From contig NZ_JAQEGR010000018.1 of assembly GCF_027667425.1 (NCBI RefSeq), forward strand, positions 6,434 to 70,433: a stretch of DNA of 64,000 nt, given 5' to 3'. The DNA is from Fusicatenibacter saccharivorans (GTDB taxonomy: Bacteria; Bacillota; Clostridia; Lachnospirales; Lachnospiraceae). The notes below the pieces were generated by a model, which saw only the letters and a list, made by a program, of their open reading frames with translations, was not told where the DNA came from and did not search any database. The position numbers and the translations under genes were made by a program. Positions 1 through 10,100 of this stretch are shown here, in pieces. Every line of letters starts with the position of its first letter. The first letter of the stretch is position 1.

Positions 1-1515
1 CAGAATCTCTTTGATTTCAGGTGTAATACCGTTGAAATTCGTATTTAACAAACTTCCCGTCATCTGATCCAGTTGAAAATCGGAAGCTAAAAGCACTTTT
101 CGGTAAGAATCAAAATCATATCCCTGCACCAGCATCACGATACAGTTGACAACCACCATAGAAAGAGCGATAGAAAGCATAACAATCAATCCCTTTTTCC
201 AATTTCGTAACACATTTTGAACTGCCATTCCCCACCAGGTTACAGAAGTATTCTTTTTTATTTTCCTATGTGACTGCTCTCCCTCTGCCAAACGCAGAGC
301 TTCCACAGGAGATACCCTTTCCACCATTTTACAAGCCTGCAGACTAGAGAGATACACCGTTAAAAGTGTCAAAAGCGCTGCTGCAAGAAAAATCAAAGGA
401 TTTGCTGATACTACTGTCTGAGCAGTCTGTCCTGCCTGTGCACTAATTTCAGCATCTGCTGTCAAGGACGGAGCCATACAAAGACCTGCAAGATAACCAC
501 AAAGCAATCCGATTGGAATACCAATAGCTGATAATCTCCACGCCTGCATACGTACAATTTTTTTCAACTGCTTTCCCGTTGTTCCCACGTTCTTTAACAA
601 TCCGTAAGCCCGGATATCAGTTTTCACAGAAATGTTAAAGATATTATAAATAATCAGGTATCCAGCTAATATAACAAATAGAATCATTATAATTAAGGAA
701 GAAAATGAAAATGAATCCTCTTCAAAGAGATTATATGCCGGATTGACTTCCATTCCTGTCCCAGCTCTCGTAAATCCCGCTGCTTTAGATATCTTTTCCG
801 TTTTCTTTTCCAGATTCCAAAGGTTCTTGTACCAGAGAAAATACTCTTTTCCTCCATTGTAGATACCATTTTCTAATTCTTCCTGCGTAACGGGATAACG
901 ATTCTCCTTTGCATAGGCTTCGGATACCCAGACCATCTGACCTAAAACAGCTTTGTCTCCTTGCCAGAATCCACATATCTTAAACGTATCTGTCTTATAT
1001 TGTTTCAGCATGGGATTTACTTCCCAGGTCAGCGTTACTTCTTCCCCAATCTTTGGTGTAACTCCCAGAGATTCCAATACCATGCTGCTAAGTGCTACTT
1101 CATTTTCTTTCTCCGGCAGTCTTCCTGTGGTTGGCAGACAATTAAAACTTTCTGCCGTATTTTCATCTGCATATCGGACCTCTACGGAAAAACCAAACCT
1201 TTCGTCCATTCCAGCTCCCAGAAAAATACCGGAACCATATCGCTTAACATCTTCACTCTGTTCGATTGTTTGCTGCAATCGCTTTGCATCTTCTTCTGAC
1301 AGATTCTGTGCACTGGCATGGGCAGAATCCATAAACTGCTTAATTTCCGTTGCTCTTTTGGAAAGAATCATAGATACACTTCCCACAAAGAGACTTGTGA
1401 ATAAAAGGGAAGTCAGAATGATTGCAATAACGGCAATAACATTCCTGGCGCGATTCATTTTCATAAAACGACTCGTTAATAATCGTAACGTCTCTTTATT
1501 CTCTACTTTTACCAT
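1..1515 (-). CDS. FtsX/MacB-type ABC transporter permease (C-terminus off the left edge)
   Basis: This is the membrane subunit of an ABC transporter of the FtsX-like permease superfamily. The visible part is 505 codons read leftward from the ATG at 1515; the frame is still open at base 1, so the C-terminus is missing. A membrane segment lies at about residues 24-45, then an extracytoplasmic MacB_PCD-like domain to about residue 265, then hydrophobic segments near 272-295, 326-348 and 371-396, the motif SPVEALR, and another segment that opens a second FtsX-like half. The start is 14 bases after the stop of the ATPase gene, so the two are almost certainly co-transcribed. Family members export or sense peptides and antibiotics. 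The substrate cannot be read from the sequence. Confidence 0.88.
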   Translation of the reverse strand, partial: MVKVENKETLRLLTSRFMKMNRARNVIAVIAIILTSLLFTSLFVGSVSMILSKRATEIKQFMDSAHASAQNLSEEDAKRLQQTIEQSEDVKRYGSGIFLGAGMDERFGFSVEVRYADENTAESFNCLPTTGRLPEKENEVALSSMVLESLGVTPKIGEEVTLTWEVNPMLKQYKTDTFKICGFWQGDKAVLGQMVWVSEAYAKENRYPVTQEELENGIYNGGKEYFLWYKNLWNLEKKTEKISKAAGFTRAGTGMEVNPAYNLFEEDSFSFSSLIIMILFVILAGYLIIYNIFNISVKTDIRAYGLLKNVGTTGKQLKKIVRMQAWRLSAIGIPIGLLCGYLAGLCMAPSLTADAEISAQAGQTAQTVVSANPLIFLAAALLTLLTVYLSSLQACKMVERVSPVEALRLAEGEQSHRKIKKNTSVTWWGMAVQNVLRNWKKGLIVMLSIALSMVVVNCIVMLVQGYDFDSYRKVLLASDFQLDQMTGSLLNTNFNGITPEIKEIL

Positions 1516-1529
1516 AAAATCGCCCCCTG

Positions 1530-2210
1530 CTATACCACACCACTGTCTGAAACAATTTTTCCGTCTTCTATCTGTAAAATCCGGTCTGCCATCTGGGCAA
1601 TCTCTTCATTATGGGTAATCATAACGATGGTTTGGTGAAAACGCTTACTGGTTACTTTCAGAAGCCCTAATACATCCTGACTTGTCTTCGAATCCAAATT
1701 TCCAGTCGGTTCGTCAGCGAGCAAAATGGCAGGTTTTGCAGCTAAAGCCCTCGCAATTGCCACTCTCTGCTGCTGTCCGCCGGATAGAGCACTTGGCAGA
1801 TTTTCCAATTTTGTTCGAATACCAAGTGTATCAATGATTTCATCTACATATTTCTTTTCAATCTTTTTTCCATCCAGCTTCACGGGAAGAATAATATTCT
1901 CCCATACATTCAACATCGGAACCAGATTATACTGTTGAAATACGAAACCAATATTCCTGCGTCGGAAAATGGTAAGCTCTTCATCTGTCATATGGCTTAA
2001 GTTCTGTCCATCCACAATTACCTGCCCAGATGTTGGATTATCTAATCCTCCAATGATATGAAGCATCGTAGACTTTCCGCTCCCGGAAGTTCCAACAATC
2101 GCTACAAACTCCCCCTTTTCCACTTCTAAATTTACACCATCAAGGGCTTTGACTTCTGTTTCTCCTTGTCCATATATTTTTTGTAAATCTACCGTTTTTA
2201 ATATATTCAT
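1530..2210 (-). CDS. ABC transporter ATP-binding protein (MacB/LolD/BceA type)
   Basis: This 226-residue protein is the cytoplasmic ATPase that powers the adjacent FtsX-type permease. Walker A is GTSGSGKST (residues 40-48), the Q-loop lies in GFVFQQYN (about 88-95), the signature is LSGGQQQR (142-149) and Walker B is ILLADEP (162-168). Length and motif spacing fit the short single-domain ATPases of the MacB/LolD/BceA group. The gene follows a response regulator/histidine kinase pair, the usual context of detoxification modules that respond to cell-envelope antibiotics or antimicrobial peptides. A small hairpin with a T-run separates it from the kinase gene, so transporter expression may be partly uncoupled from that of the regulators. 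Confidence 0.93.
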   Translation of the reverse strand: MNILKTVDLQKIYGQGETEVKALDGVNLEVEKGEFVAIVGTSGSGKSTMLHIIGGLDNPTSGQVIVDGQNLSHMTDEELTIFRRRNIGFVFQQYNLVPMLNVWENIILPVKLDGKKIEKKYVDEIIDTLGIRTKLENLPSALSGGQQQRVAIARALAAKPAILLADEPTGNLDSKTSQDVLGLLKVTSKRFHQTIVMITHNEEIAQMADRILQIEDGKIVSDSGVV

Positions 2211-2235
2211 GTCTTCCTCCCTGTCTTATATTTTA

Positions 2236-2266
2236 AAAAAGCCTGTATTGCTCTTTACAATACAGA
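2236..2266 (-). terminator. Hairpin with T-run between kinase and ABC genes
   Basis: An 8-bp perfect stem (CTGTATTG at 2243-2250 with CAATACAG at 2258-2265) is followed on the minus strand by GC and six Ts. This is the form of an intrinsic terminator, placed after the kinase stop and only about 25 bases before the ATPase start. It may act as a partial terminator or attenuator within the operon. Confidence 0.55.
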
Positions 2267-2318
2267 CTTTATCACAACAATGTCTCTATCCGGTTTCTGA
2301 AATATCACAGTTTTGATA

Positions 2319-3227
2319 CTATTCCTTTTTTGATATCGGGAGAAACACAGAAAAGATAGAACCCTTTCCTCTCTCTGATGTCACTTTTATATACCCTTTT
2401 TGTGCCTGAATAATCTCTCTTGCAAGGAATAAGCCAATTCCTACTCCTGGCTGGTCTGCCACTGACAGACTCCGATAAAACCTTCCAAATATCTTTGGTA
2501 TTTCTTCTTTTTCTATTCCAATGCCATCATCAATAATATCAATCTTTACAAAGAAAGAATTCTGCTCAGCTTTTACCTGAACATTTCCCCCACATGCTGT
2601 GTATTTAATCGCATTATCTACAATATTTCCGAGTGCCTCCACAGTCCATTTTGGATCACATAGAACATGCAAATCCGTGTCACATAGGCTCAGAGTAATA
2701 TTCTTCTCCCTTGCTTTCACGCTAACCTGCTGCTGTATGGATTCAAGCATCTGTGTAATAGTAGTATCCTCCGAATGTACTGCGATAATTCCACTCTCCA
2801 TCCGTGATAATTTGACCAATGATTGTATCAGGAAATCTAATTTCTCTGTCTGCTCCAAAATGGTATCTATCTCCTCCTGATTTTCATGATTTGTTTCAGA
2901 GAGTATTTCACCATAAATTTTCAAATTTGAAATAGGAGTCAACGTCTGATGCGCAATGTCGGAAATAAGTTTCTGTATCACTTCTTTTTGTTCCTGTTGG
3001 TTCTTTCTTGCCAGAAAGCTACTGTCTAAATGTTGTTTCATGCTGTTTTCAAGAGCAGAGTACTTTTCTTCTGATATTTCTGTCCGTTCCAGTTCTCCAT
3101 CTATAGCACAATCCAGCATTTGCTGCAGCCGGTTCAAAAGCTTTTTTTCTTTCTGATAAAAAATGCTATGCCAGAAGATTCCACTTAAAACAAATATTCC
3201 TACAATCAATATAATTATTTCTATCAT
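2319..3227 (-). CDS. Sensor histidine kinase, small membrane-anchored
   Basis: This 302-residue kinase has a single clear hydrophobic segment at residues 3-23 and almost no extracytoplasmic part. The phosphoacceptor is His93 in DIAHQTLTP, followed by an N-box (NIVDNAIKY), the G1 box DDGIGIEKEE and the G2 box GVGIGLFLAREI. Its start codon overlaps the stop of the response regulator gene by four bases (3224-3227), so the pair is translationally coupled. With so little sensor domain, signal input probably comes through the membrane or through the neighbouring transporter, as known for intramembrane-sensing kinases. That last point is inference; classical BceS-type kinases have two membrane helices, and only one is evident here. 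Confidence 0.9.
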   Translation of the reverse strand: MIEIIILIVGIFVLSGIFWHSIFYQKEKKLLNRLQQMLDCAIDGELERTEISEEKYSALENSMKQHLDSSFLARKNQQEQKEVIQKLISDIAHQTLTPISNLKIYGEILSETNHENQEEIDTILEQTEKLDFLIQSLVKLSRMESGIIAVHSEDTTITQMLESIQQQVSVKAREKNITLSLCDTDLHVLCDPKWTVEALGNIVDNAIKYTACGGNVQVKAEQNSFFVKIDIIDDGIGIEKEEIPKIFGRFYRSLSVADQPGVGIGLFLAREIIQAQKGYIKVTSERGKGSIFSVFLPISKKE

Positions 3228-3907
3228 CCATTCACCGCCCAGGTATAACCAATTCCATAAACCGTTTTGATATATTTAGGCTTCTGCGTATCATCTTCTA
3301 ATTTGTCTCTGAGACGTTTAACTGCAACAGTCAGAGCATGAGCATCCACAAACTCTGTATCTCCTTGCCATACCTCGTCAATCAGGTATTCTCGCTTCAC
3401 TACTTTTCCTCTGTTTTCGCACAGCACTTTCAAGAGTTTTTGTTCTGTCTTACTCAGTTCAATAAGTTCTCCATTTTTGAAAAATTCCATTTTATCGAAA
3501 TAGAACTCGAATCCATCAAACTCCATAGAATTCTTAACTACTGCATCTTTATTTCTAAGCTGCACAGACACTCTTGCACGCAAAACCATCAAACTAAACG
3601 GTTTCGTAATATAATCATTTGCCCCAGCGTCCAATCCTGTTACGATATCTACTTCCATGTTATTTACTGTAAGCAGGATAATCGGCACCTGACTGTTTTT
3701 CCTTATTTCTCTTACAAAATCAATCCCATTCCCATCCGGCAAGTTCACATCTAATAAAACCAATGTGATATCTTCCTTTTTCAAGATTTCTCTAGCCTCC
3801 TGCAAAGTCTGGCACTGATAAAAGAAATAGGAATCATTCTTCAATGCGAGACGTATTCCATCATTTAATTTTTTGTCATCTTCAACAATCAGTAAGTTTT
3901 CACTCAT
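3224..3907 (-). CDS. OmpR/PhoB-family response regulator
   Basis: This is a DNA-binding response regulator of 227 residues. The receiver domain begins SENLLIVEDDKKL, has its phosphorylatable Asp in LVLLDVNLPDGNG and the conserved Lys in YITKPFSL. The C-terminal winged helix ends with the typical IKTVYGIGYTW. I chose the ATG at 3907; a TTG at 3928 would add seven residues ahead of the receiver domain with no better ribosome site. It is the first gene of the leftward unit regulator, kinase, ATPase, permease, and is expected to control the transporter in response to the kinase. Confidence 0.92.
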   Translation of the reverse strand: MSENLLIVEDDKKLNDGIRLALKNDSYFFYQCQTLQEAREILKKEDITLVLLDVNLPDGNGIDFVREIRKNSQVPIILLTVNNMEVDIVTGLDAGANDYITKPFSLMVLRARVSVQLRNKDAVVKNSMEFDGFEFYFDKMEFFKNGELIELSKTEQKLLKVLCENRGKVVKREYLIDEVWQGDTEFVDAHALTVAVKRLRDKLEDDTQKPKYIKTVYGIGYTWAVNG

Positions 3908-4006
3908 ATTTTCTCTGCTTTCTTTCAAATTACGCTAATTGTATCATTGCCAGTTTTATAAATCAAATTATTAAATCAAAATCTCCGGCAGAAATTATCT
4001 TATAAA

Positions 4007-4032
4007 CAGAAAAAAGCTCCCGAAGGGGCTTT
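4007..4032 (-). terminator. Intrinsic terminator downstream of the XRE gene
   Basis: On the minus strand an 8-bp stem (4013-4020 with 4025-4032, one G-U pair) closes a TTCG tetraloop and is followed by six Ts. It lies 115 bases beyond the XRE regulator stop, so it probably ends that transcript before the two-component operon. The stretch 4041-4146 holds an out-of-frame open tail (about 40 codons ending at 4041) that I could not assign. Confidence 0.7.
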
Positions 4033-4146
4033 CCACGTTTTAAATGTACACTAATTCTCTTAACACAACCTCTTCTGCATCATTCCATATTTCCCATGAA
4101 GAATGTTGTAAATTAGTACTATCCACAACAATAACAGGTAATTTAA

Positions 4147-4908
4147 TTATTCGTATTTTTTCCCGATAATGTAAATCGAAACTACCATACCGCCTAATAT
4201 CATAATTAGGAAAATTTTATTCAAAATATCCCATAAAGCTATATTGAAACAATTGATTATTATAATACCTGCAAGAGGATATAAAACAACTGTTGCAAGT
4301 ATCCATATTTTTAAAGTTGTGCAGATATATATCCAATTTCCATTGTTAAAAGATAAACCAACTAGATGTATTCTAAAAATTCCTTGTGAAACATAATTTA
4401 TCTTGTTGGCATCATAATATGTTGGTAATATGTCTTTTGCAAAGAAACAAAACCATGCACCAAATAAAAGCATTCCCCCGGTAACTAGCAATATATCCCT
4501 TTTCATCTCAGCTAACGAACTTCCAGATACAACTAACATAATAATTTCTGTAATAGATATAAAAAAACATAACAAATATGCTAATATCCAGTTTTTTCTA
4601 TGCTGGTGAATAGAATCCCTAACAGCCATATCGAGAGAGCCTACTACCAATTCCTCGATTTCTTTTTTATCAATATTTTTCTGTGTATCTATTTTTTCTC
4701 CACGTAACAATTCTGTAACGGTAACATCTAATATATCAGCTATTGGTATGAGTAATACGACATTGGGCATACTAAGACCACGTTCCCATTTGCTAACTGT
4801 TTTATCTGATACATATAATTTTTCAGCCAAATCCTTTTGAGTTAAATTCTTTTCCTTTCTTAATTCGGTTACAAATAAACCGAATTTTTCATTACTAATC
4901 TGATACAT
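4147..4908 (-). CDS. XRE-family transcriptional regulator with C-terminal membrane domain
   Basis: This 253-residue protein joins an N-terminal helix-turn-helix of the Cro/CI type (LTQKDLAEKLYVSDKTVSKW, about residues 20-40) to four hydrophobic segments in the C-terminal half. The start at 4908 is chosen because AGGAGG sits nine bases upstream (4916-4921); the longer open frame to 5001 lacks a ribosome site. Membrane-anchored XRE regulators are common in Firmicutes and often repress a neighbouring operon in response to membrane stress. The AT-rich composition matches the surrounding accessory block. Its target is unknown. Confidence 0.85.
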   Translation of the reverse strand: MYQISNEKFGLFVTELRKEKNLTQKDLAEKLYVSDKTVSKWERGLSMPNVVLLIPIADILDVTVTELLRGEKIDTQKNIDKKEIEELVVGSLDMAVRDSIHQHRKNWILAYLLCFFISITEIIMLVVSGSSLAEMKRDILLVTGGMLLFGAWFCFFAKDILPTYYDANKINYVSQGIFRIHLVGLSFNNGNWIYICTTLKIWILATVVLYPLAGIIIINCFNIALWDILNKIFLIMILGGMVVSIYIIGKKYE

Positions 4909-5161
4909 ATATCCACCTCCTGCACACATATTATAATGAGAGTGTACATAAATCAATCGACCAGCAGTAGAATTGCAGAATATTAGCACATAATTCATCA
5001 AATAATCTCCCCATCATGAGCTCGACCGTGCTATCCGCTGTGGAAATAATACCGATGCTTCTGTCTACAATGATAGAGGCATTCTCTTCTTGTAAAATAC
5101 AAAAATTGTCAAATTTTAATAGTTTCTGCATTTCAGTGCATAAACTTAATTTTTTTCATGA

Positions 5162-5736
5162 GTTTATGTTTACTCTTTCCATGTTGATTTCAATTGCGAT
5201 ATTTATGTTACTGGTTCGAATGCTTATATGCTCTCCTCTGAATATGCTACCTATTTATCAGGCAGATGCGTAGAAATAAAGATGCTTCCATTGTCCTTCT
5301 CTGAATTTTTAACATTCCATGATTTTGAAATAAGAGAAACCAAAAGTGCGTTAGGTGGCACACGCAAGCAAGCATTTGATAAAACCGGCGAACACTATGA
5401 ACTCCAAGCGCTCACACTGTTCAGGCCTATGTGAATGCGCTACTGGAAGCATACTTCTTCTATGACATCAAGAGATTTGATATTAAAGGAAAGGAATTCT
5501 TACGTACTCTTGGAAAGTATTACATCGTTGATATCGGACTTAGAAACTATCTGCTTGGATTCAGGGATCGTGATAGCGGACATGCAATAGAAAATGTTGT
5601 TTACTTTGAACTGCTACGTAGAGACTATGATGTCTCTATTGGTAAAGTGGATAATTCCGAAGTGGATTTTATCGCAACAAAAGTAGATGACAAACTTTAT
5701 GTTCAGGTCACAGAGTCCATGTATATCAATACACCG
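5162..5736 (+). pseudogene. Decayed AAA-family ATPase (DUF4143 type)
   Basis: The stretch carries recognisable pieces of the AAA_14/DUF4143 ATPase family with the N-terminal half and Walker motifs gone. It includes CDIYVTGSNAYMLSSE at about 5195-5242, YLSGRCVEIKMLPLSFSEFL after it, and from 5420 a second piece with YYIVDIGLRNYLLG and EVDFIATKVDDKLYVQVTE. The two pieces are in different frames: the first ends at a stop near 5431 while TVQAYVNALLEAYFF continues in another frame. A region between them appears deleted, because the family is about 400 residues and only about 180 remain. It is dead as a gene and marks past recombination in this block. Confidence 0.8.
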
Positions 5737-5815
5737 GTACCGGTGGCGAGGAAAAAACTATCAAACATCCGCTGTATCGACTGATTCACGATGAACCAAA
5801 TCCGGAAATGCTAAC
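5724..5815 (+). pseudogene. Fragment of an HK97-type phage portal protein
   Basis: In frame 3 of the plus strand, overlapping the end of the ATPase remnant, the translation TGTGGEEKTIKHPLY followed by RLIHDEPNPEML matches the conserved N-terminal block of phage portal proteins (HPLYRLLHDEPNPEM is typical). Family resemblance stops at about 5812 and the frame then continues without recognisable similarity. It is a roughly 30-residue relic fused to the ATPase remnant, showing that a prophage or phage-like element once recombined here. Confidence 0.65.
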
Positions 5816-6081
5816 ATCTAATCCACAGCCTAAACCCTACCGCAATTTTCCGGCCATCCACTTTTTCTCCAATCAGACCAAAAAGTAGATATGTTTCCAT
5901 ATAATAAAACCGAGCTTTCCGCAAGGCTTCTCTGATGATACCAACCTTACAAAAAGCTCGGAAATACGCTACTTTTCAGTACTTGATTTTATTTTCTTGA
6001 CAGCAAACAGACCGTCTCGACATACTCATCATTGTCCAAACTCGTATTTTTACCAACTTCTAAAAATCTCTTTTATGAAAA
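5816..6081. other. Intergenic stretch with weak hairpin, no gene seen
   Basis: No supported gene lies here. An inverted pair (CCGAGCTTT near 5912 and AAAGCTCGG near 5955) could form a loose hairpin, and the rest is AT-rich sequence downstream of the RhuM gene. It is probably debris of the recombination that left the ATPase and portal fragments. Confidence 0.4.
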
Positions 6082-7101
6082 TTAATTCTTACTGTTTTTC
6101 TTTACTGTACTGTGAATATTTTTAATGCTTTCCAAATATTCTTCTTCAACCGGCGATAAGTTCTGCACCTGATATTTCCGATATTCTTCTGTTGCTTTTT
6201 CAATTGCCTGTGCATGACTAATCGTTCCGGCTCCTTGCAACACTTTTTCACCTGTAGTTTTCAAAACATTATCAAGGTGTTCCACATAATCTTCCATATG
6301 CATGGGATTGTGACGCATAGCTTGAATCTCCGCAAAATCAAAATATCCCGATACAATATTATTTAGGATCTTTAACTCTTCATCATTGAGATAATTTTTG
6401 GCAATACTGATATCTTTCAATACAGGAAAATCACCAGAAAAACTTTTTAATCCCATAAAAGGCTGACTGGCGTCCGCACGCTCGTATATAACTTCTGCTG
6501 CTGTATGTCCATGTGCTGCATAGTGTAATTTATTTTGTACCATTTTAAAAAATGCAATGGATTCACTACTCTTGGGATCATAATCAACACTTGTTGCATA
6601 AAGGTCAAGTACCTGTCGGTACATCACTTTTTCAGATGAGCGAATATCCCGAATACGGTCTAATAACTCTTTCCAATAATTACCCCCACCCAGATTTTTT
6701 AGCCGTTCATCATCCATTGTAAAGCCTTTTATCATGTACTCTTTTAATCGTTCAGCAGCCCACCGACGGAAATTTGTAGCAATCTTGGATTTCACTCTAT
6801 ATCCAAGAGAAATAATCATATCAAGATTATAATGAATTGTATTATAGTTTTTTCCATCAGCTGCAGTTGTTCGGAATTTCCGAACAACTGACTCTTCATC
6901 CAATTCTTCCTCTTCAAAAATATGCTTGATATGCTCGCTGATATTAGATTTACTTGTCTGATACAACTCACATAATTGTGCCTGTGTAAGCCAAACGGTC
7001 TCGTCTTCAAATTTAACGTCAATTTTTGTATATCCATCTTCCGTTTGATATATGATGATTTCACTCCCAATAATATTAGGATTGTCTCTTTGATCCTCCA
7101 T
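6082..7101 (-). CDS. RhuM-family protein
   Basis: This 339-residue protein belongs to the RhuM family, named after a Salmonella pathogenicity-island gene and widespread in mobile islands and near restriction or other defence genes. The family core is clear: TVWLTQAQLCELYQTSKSNI (about residues 30-50, a helix-turn-helix-like start), then ESVVRKFRTTAADGK, YNLDMIISLGYRVKSKIATN and FRRWAAERLKEYMIKGFTMD. The start has a GGGAGGGG ribosome site. It ends a leftward pair with the large helicase gene only 53 bases upstream, so the two are probably one operon. Its biochemical function is not established in any organism that I know of. Confidence 0.88.
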   Translation of the reverse strand: MEDQRDNPNIIGSEIIIYQTEDGYTKIDVKFEDETVWLTQAQLCELYQTSKSNISEHIKHIFEEEELDEESVVRKFRTTAADGKNYNTIHYNLDMIISLGYRVKSKIATNFRRWAAERLKEYMIKGFTMDDERLKNLGGGNYWKELLDRIRDIRSSEKVMYRQVLDLYATSVDYDPKSSESIAFFKMVQNKLHYAAHGHTAAEVIYERADASQPFMGLKSFSGDFPVLKDISIAKNYLNDEELKILNNIVSGYFDFAEIQAMRHNPMHMEDYVEHLDNVLKTTGEKVLQGAGTISHAQAIEKATEEYRKYQVQNLSPVEEEYLESIKNIHSTVKKNSKN

Positions 7102-7154
7102 CTTTTACCCCTCCCTTTACCGTTCCATTAAATTCCCGATAACCTCTCTCTTAA

Positions 7155-10100
7155 TTAAACATCTATCTTCACCTCTGTAGCAAATAGTTTCTTATTCCCT
7201 TCTCCTGGAATAAAAGATATTTTTTTACCCTTTTGAATCACTTCTATTGCACTCTCTGTCTTAGAATAAATACTTTCGGTAATGGAATATTCTTTTCCAT
7301 CAGCACCAACTACATAGGCATAAAAACTTTCTGTTCCCTTTCCAACATATTTGACCGTTCCTGTAATGCGTCTAAAATCCGCATCAATAATGAGTGTCCG
7401 TGTCTCGTCAACCTGCATGCGCAACTCATTCTTGTGTGCATGATCATCCACAAGATACTGATTTTTATATTCTCTGATAATCCGATCCGTATCTGTTGCA
7501 ACATCACACCCAAGCCCAAGATACAATTTCCTATCACTAATAATATAAAACTCCTCTTTGGCCCTCGTCGCCGCAACATTCATTATGTTCGCTTCGGTTA
7601 CTGCCCAGCGTGCCGCTCCGCTGCTCTGCCTGTCGGCACCGAGTACAAAAAATACGATTGGAGCCTCTTTCCCCTGAAACGTATGGACAGTTCCGACATT
7701 TGTCGGTTTTCCCTGTTCATCATATCGGGTAAAGTGAATTTTCCGTAATTTCTGAGAAAGCTGATATGCCACATTGGAAAACGGTGTAATTACATAAACC
7801 ACATCTTTTTCTTTTTTATCTAAGATTTTCGGATTTTTATCTATCATCTCCTTGAGCTTATGCAAAAGGAATTCTCCCTGTTCCTCGACATATTTATTGT
7901 TCGCCATTCCACCAACATCAAACCAGTCTGCTTTTCCGTACTTTTCCATTCCCTGCACCATAAATCCGTCATAGGAAATCATGTTCGAAATTGTAAACAT
8001 CGGATACCGACATCTTCTATGCACCCATAGCGGAATTCCAACCCATGAATCCTCCGCCTTGTCCTGTTTTCGATAAAACCCGTACTGACTTGCCGCATCT
8101 GCTAAAATCTGTGCGGATGCAGATGCAGATAAATATTTTTCTGTCACTCCAAAATGCTCCCCCAACATATATAGGGTATTAGAATCCAACGTAAGAACCG
8201 GTTTAATCTGCAACGGATCACCGACCACCATTACATGCCTGCTGCGATAGATTGCACCGACAGCCGCCTGTGGCAGCGCCTGTCCTGCTTCATCGATAAA
8301 AAGATGCCCCAGTGTCTCAGCTCCAAGATTTTTGCACATACGCGAAAAACTGGCAAACGTAGAACTAATCACCGGAATTGTCATATTAATCCAGTTCCAT
8401 GCCGCCTCAATCACATGCTTTCGATCCAAATACTTCTCCTGCTGATCCCAGACGATAATGGCCGCCTTTACATTTTTTCTGTTCTCATAAAGAAATTGTT
8501 TTCGAACACGTAATGCCATAACAAACAATTTTGACTGTGCGACACGATACGCTTCGTCAAACCACGGGTTTGATATCTGTAAATCTTCATACTCCTGATT
8601 CATATTCAGCGGTTCTGTCTTACTGTCGTTTTTTATATTTTCATATTCGCGGACTCTTTTCTCCAAATTTGAAATTTTACCTGTTTCAACCGTCTTCCAA
8701 CTGTTAAACTCCTGCTTAAGCTTCTCCTGTTTTTCATTACTTTTACTCAGCCTTGTTTGCCGCAAATGAATATTTTCATTAATTTTTTTCTCCTGTTCCC
8801 TGCATTCTATATCTTCATCATTTAATTTTACTAACTGATCCGTAATCTCATTTAATCTGCTCCTATATTCCTCTTTCTTTTTCTTTCCCGCAAAGAAGCA
8901 AGGACGTTGCTCCTTGTGTACTTGAAGGCACTGGTTCATACTGTCCATATTTTTTCGGACAGCTTCTGCCCTGTTTTGTACCTCTTTCAAACTGAGATGT
9001 AACTGTTCCAACTGCTGCCCGCATTCCTGTTTATTTTCTGCAAGCTTCTTAAGTTCTACGCACAATTCATGCTCTTTCTTCTCTAATTTTTCTTGATAGC
9101 TGCCACGAACCTGTTCCATCTTTTGAGTATATTCCTGATACATCCGAACGCTATCTGCAAATTCCTGCCTTTTTGTTCGAATCGCTTTTACTTCCTCATA
9201 ATGACTCAGAAATTGTTTATATATACCTTGATTCGGCAGATAATCTTCTTCCAAATATTTGTGGATATGCTTCATATTCGTGAGGATATTGCTCATATTA
9301 TTCGCTTTTCCACCTTCAAGTGAAAATACTCCCCAAAACTTTTCTTCTCCCGGAACAGATTCTTTTACCAGTTCCTCTCTTTTCTTCCCGTTCTCATCTT
9401 CCAACCACTCTACCGACACCTTCGCATTCGATATCTCACAAAAATAGTCCGCTTCTTTCAGTTCATCGATTAGAAAATTGTCAATCTCCTTACTCAACGG
9501 AAGTTCGTTCACAATGTTTTGAACCGCACCATTATTCGAACTTGCAACCACGATATTATTTTCGATAATATGTTCCGGGATCTCTCCAATCGATGCATGA
9601 TTAAAATAAATTGTTTTCTCTGTTCCTTTGATAAAATGGTCCGAAAGTTTCGCAATACTATACGCCTGCTGTACCACTAACTGCGCAAATATGTCCTTCA
9701 AAAGCGTCGTTTTTCCGGTTCCAGGCGGACCGTTGACACTTCTCATCTGATTGTTGTCAAAGCCGATGGATAAGTTTACCGCAACTTGCTGCATCAGAGA
9801 AAGCGCATATGTCGTATTGCTTGGAAACCTTCCCAGGGGATAATTCTTCGGCTGCAGAATTTGTTCAAACAGATGCGGATGAAAATTCACTGAATCTTTT
9901 TTGCTGTCAAGGTTCATGCGTTCCTTTTTATTTCCATACAAATAAGCATTCAAATTAACCGTTTCGATTTTTTTTGCTTTTTCCAGATCATCGATGAAAA
10001 AAGAATGCAGATTCGTCGCTTCAGTCTCGATATTTCCCAGAATCTTCATCCGGCAATTTATTATATCAACCTCATGTTGCAGGAGTTCCTTTTGCATCGC

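Noticed and set aside
4041..4146. Open tail on the minus strand reading LPVIVVDSTNLQHSSWEIWN
   Set aside because: No start or ribosome site and overlap with the XRE stop; possible fragment but not assignable.
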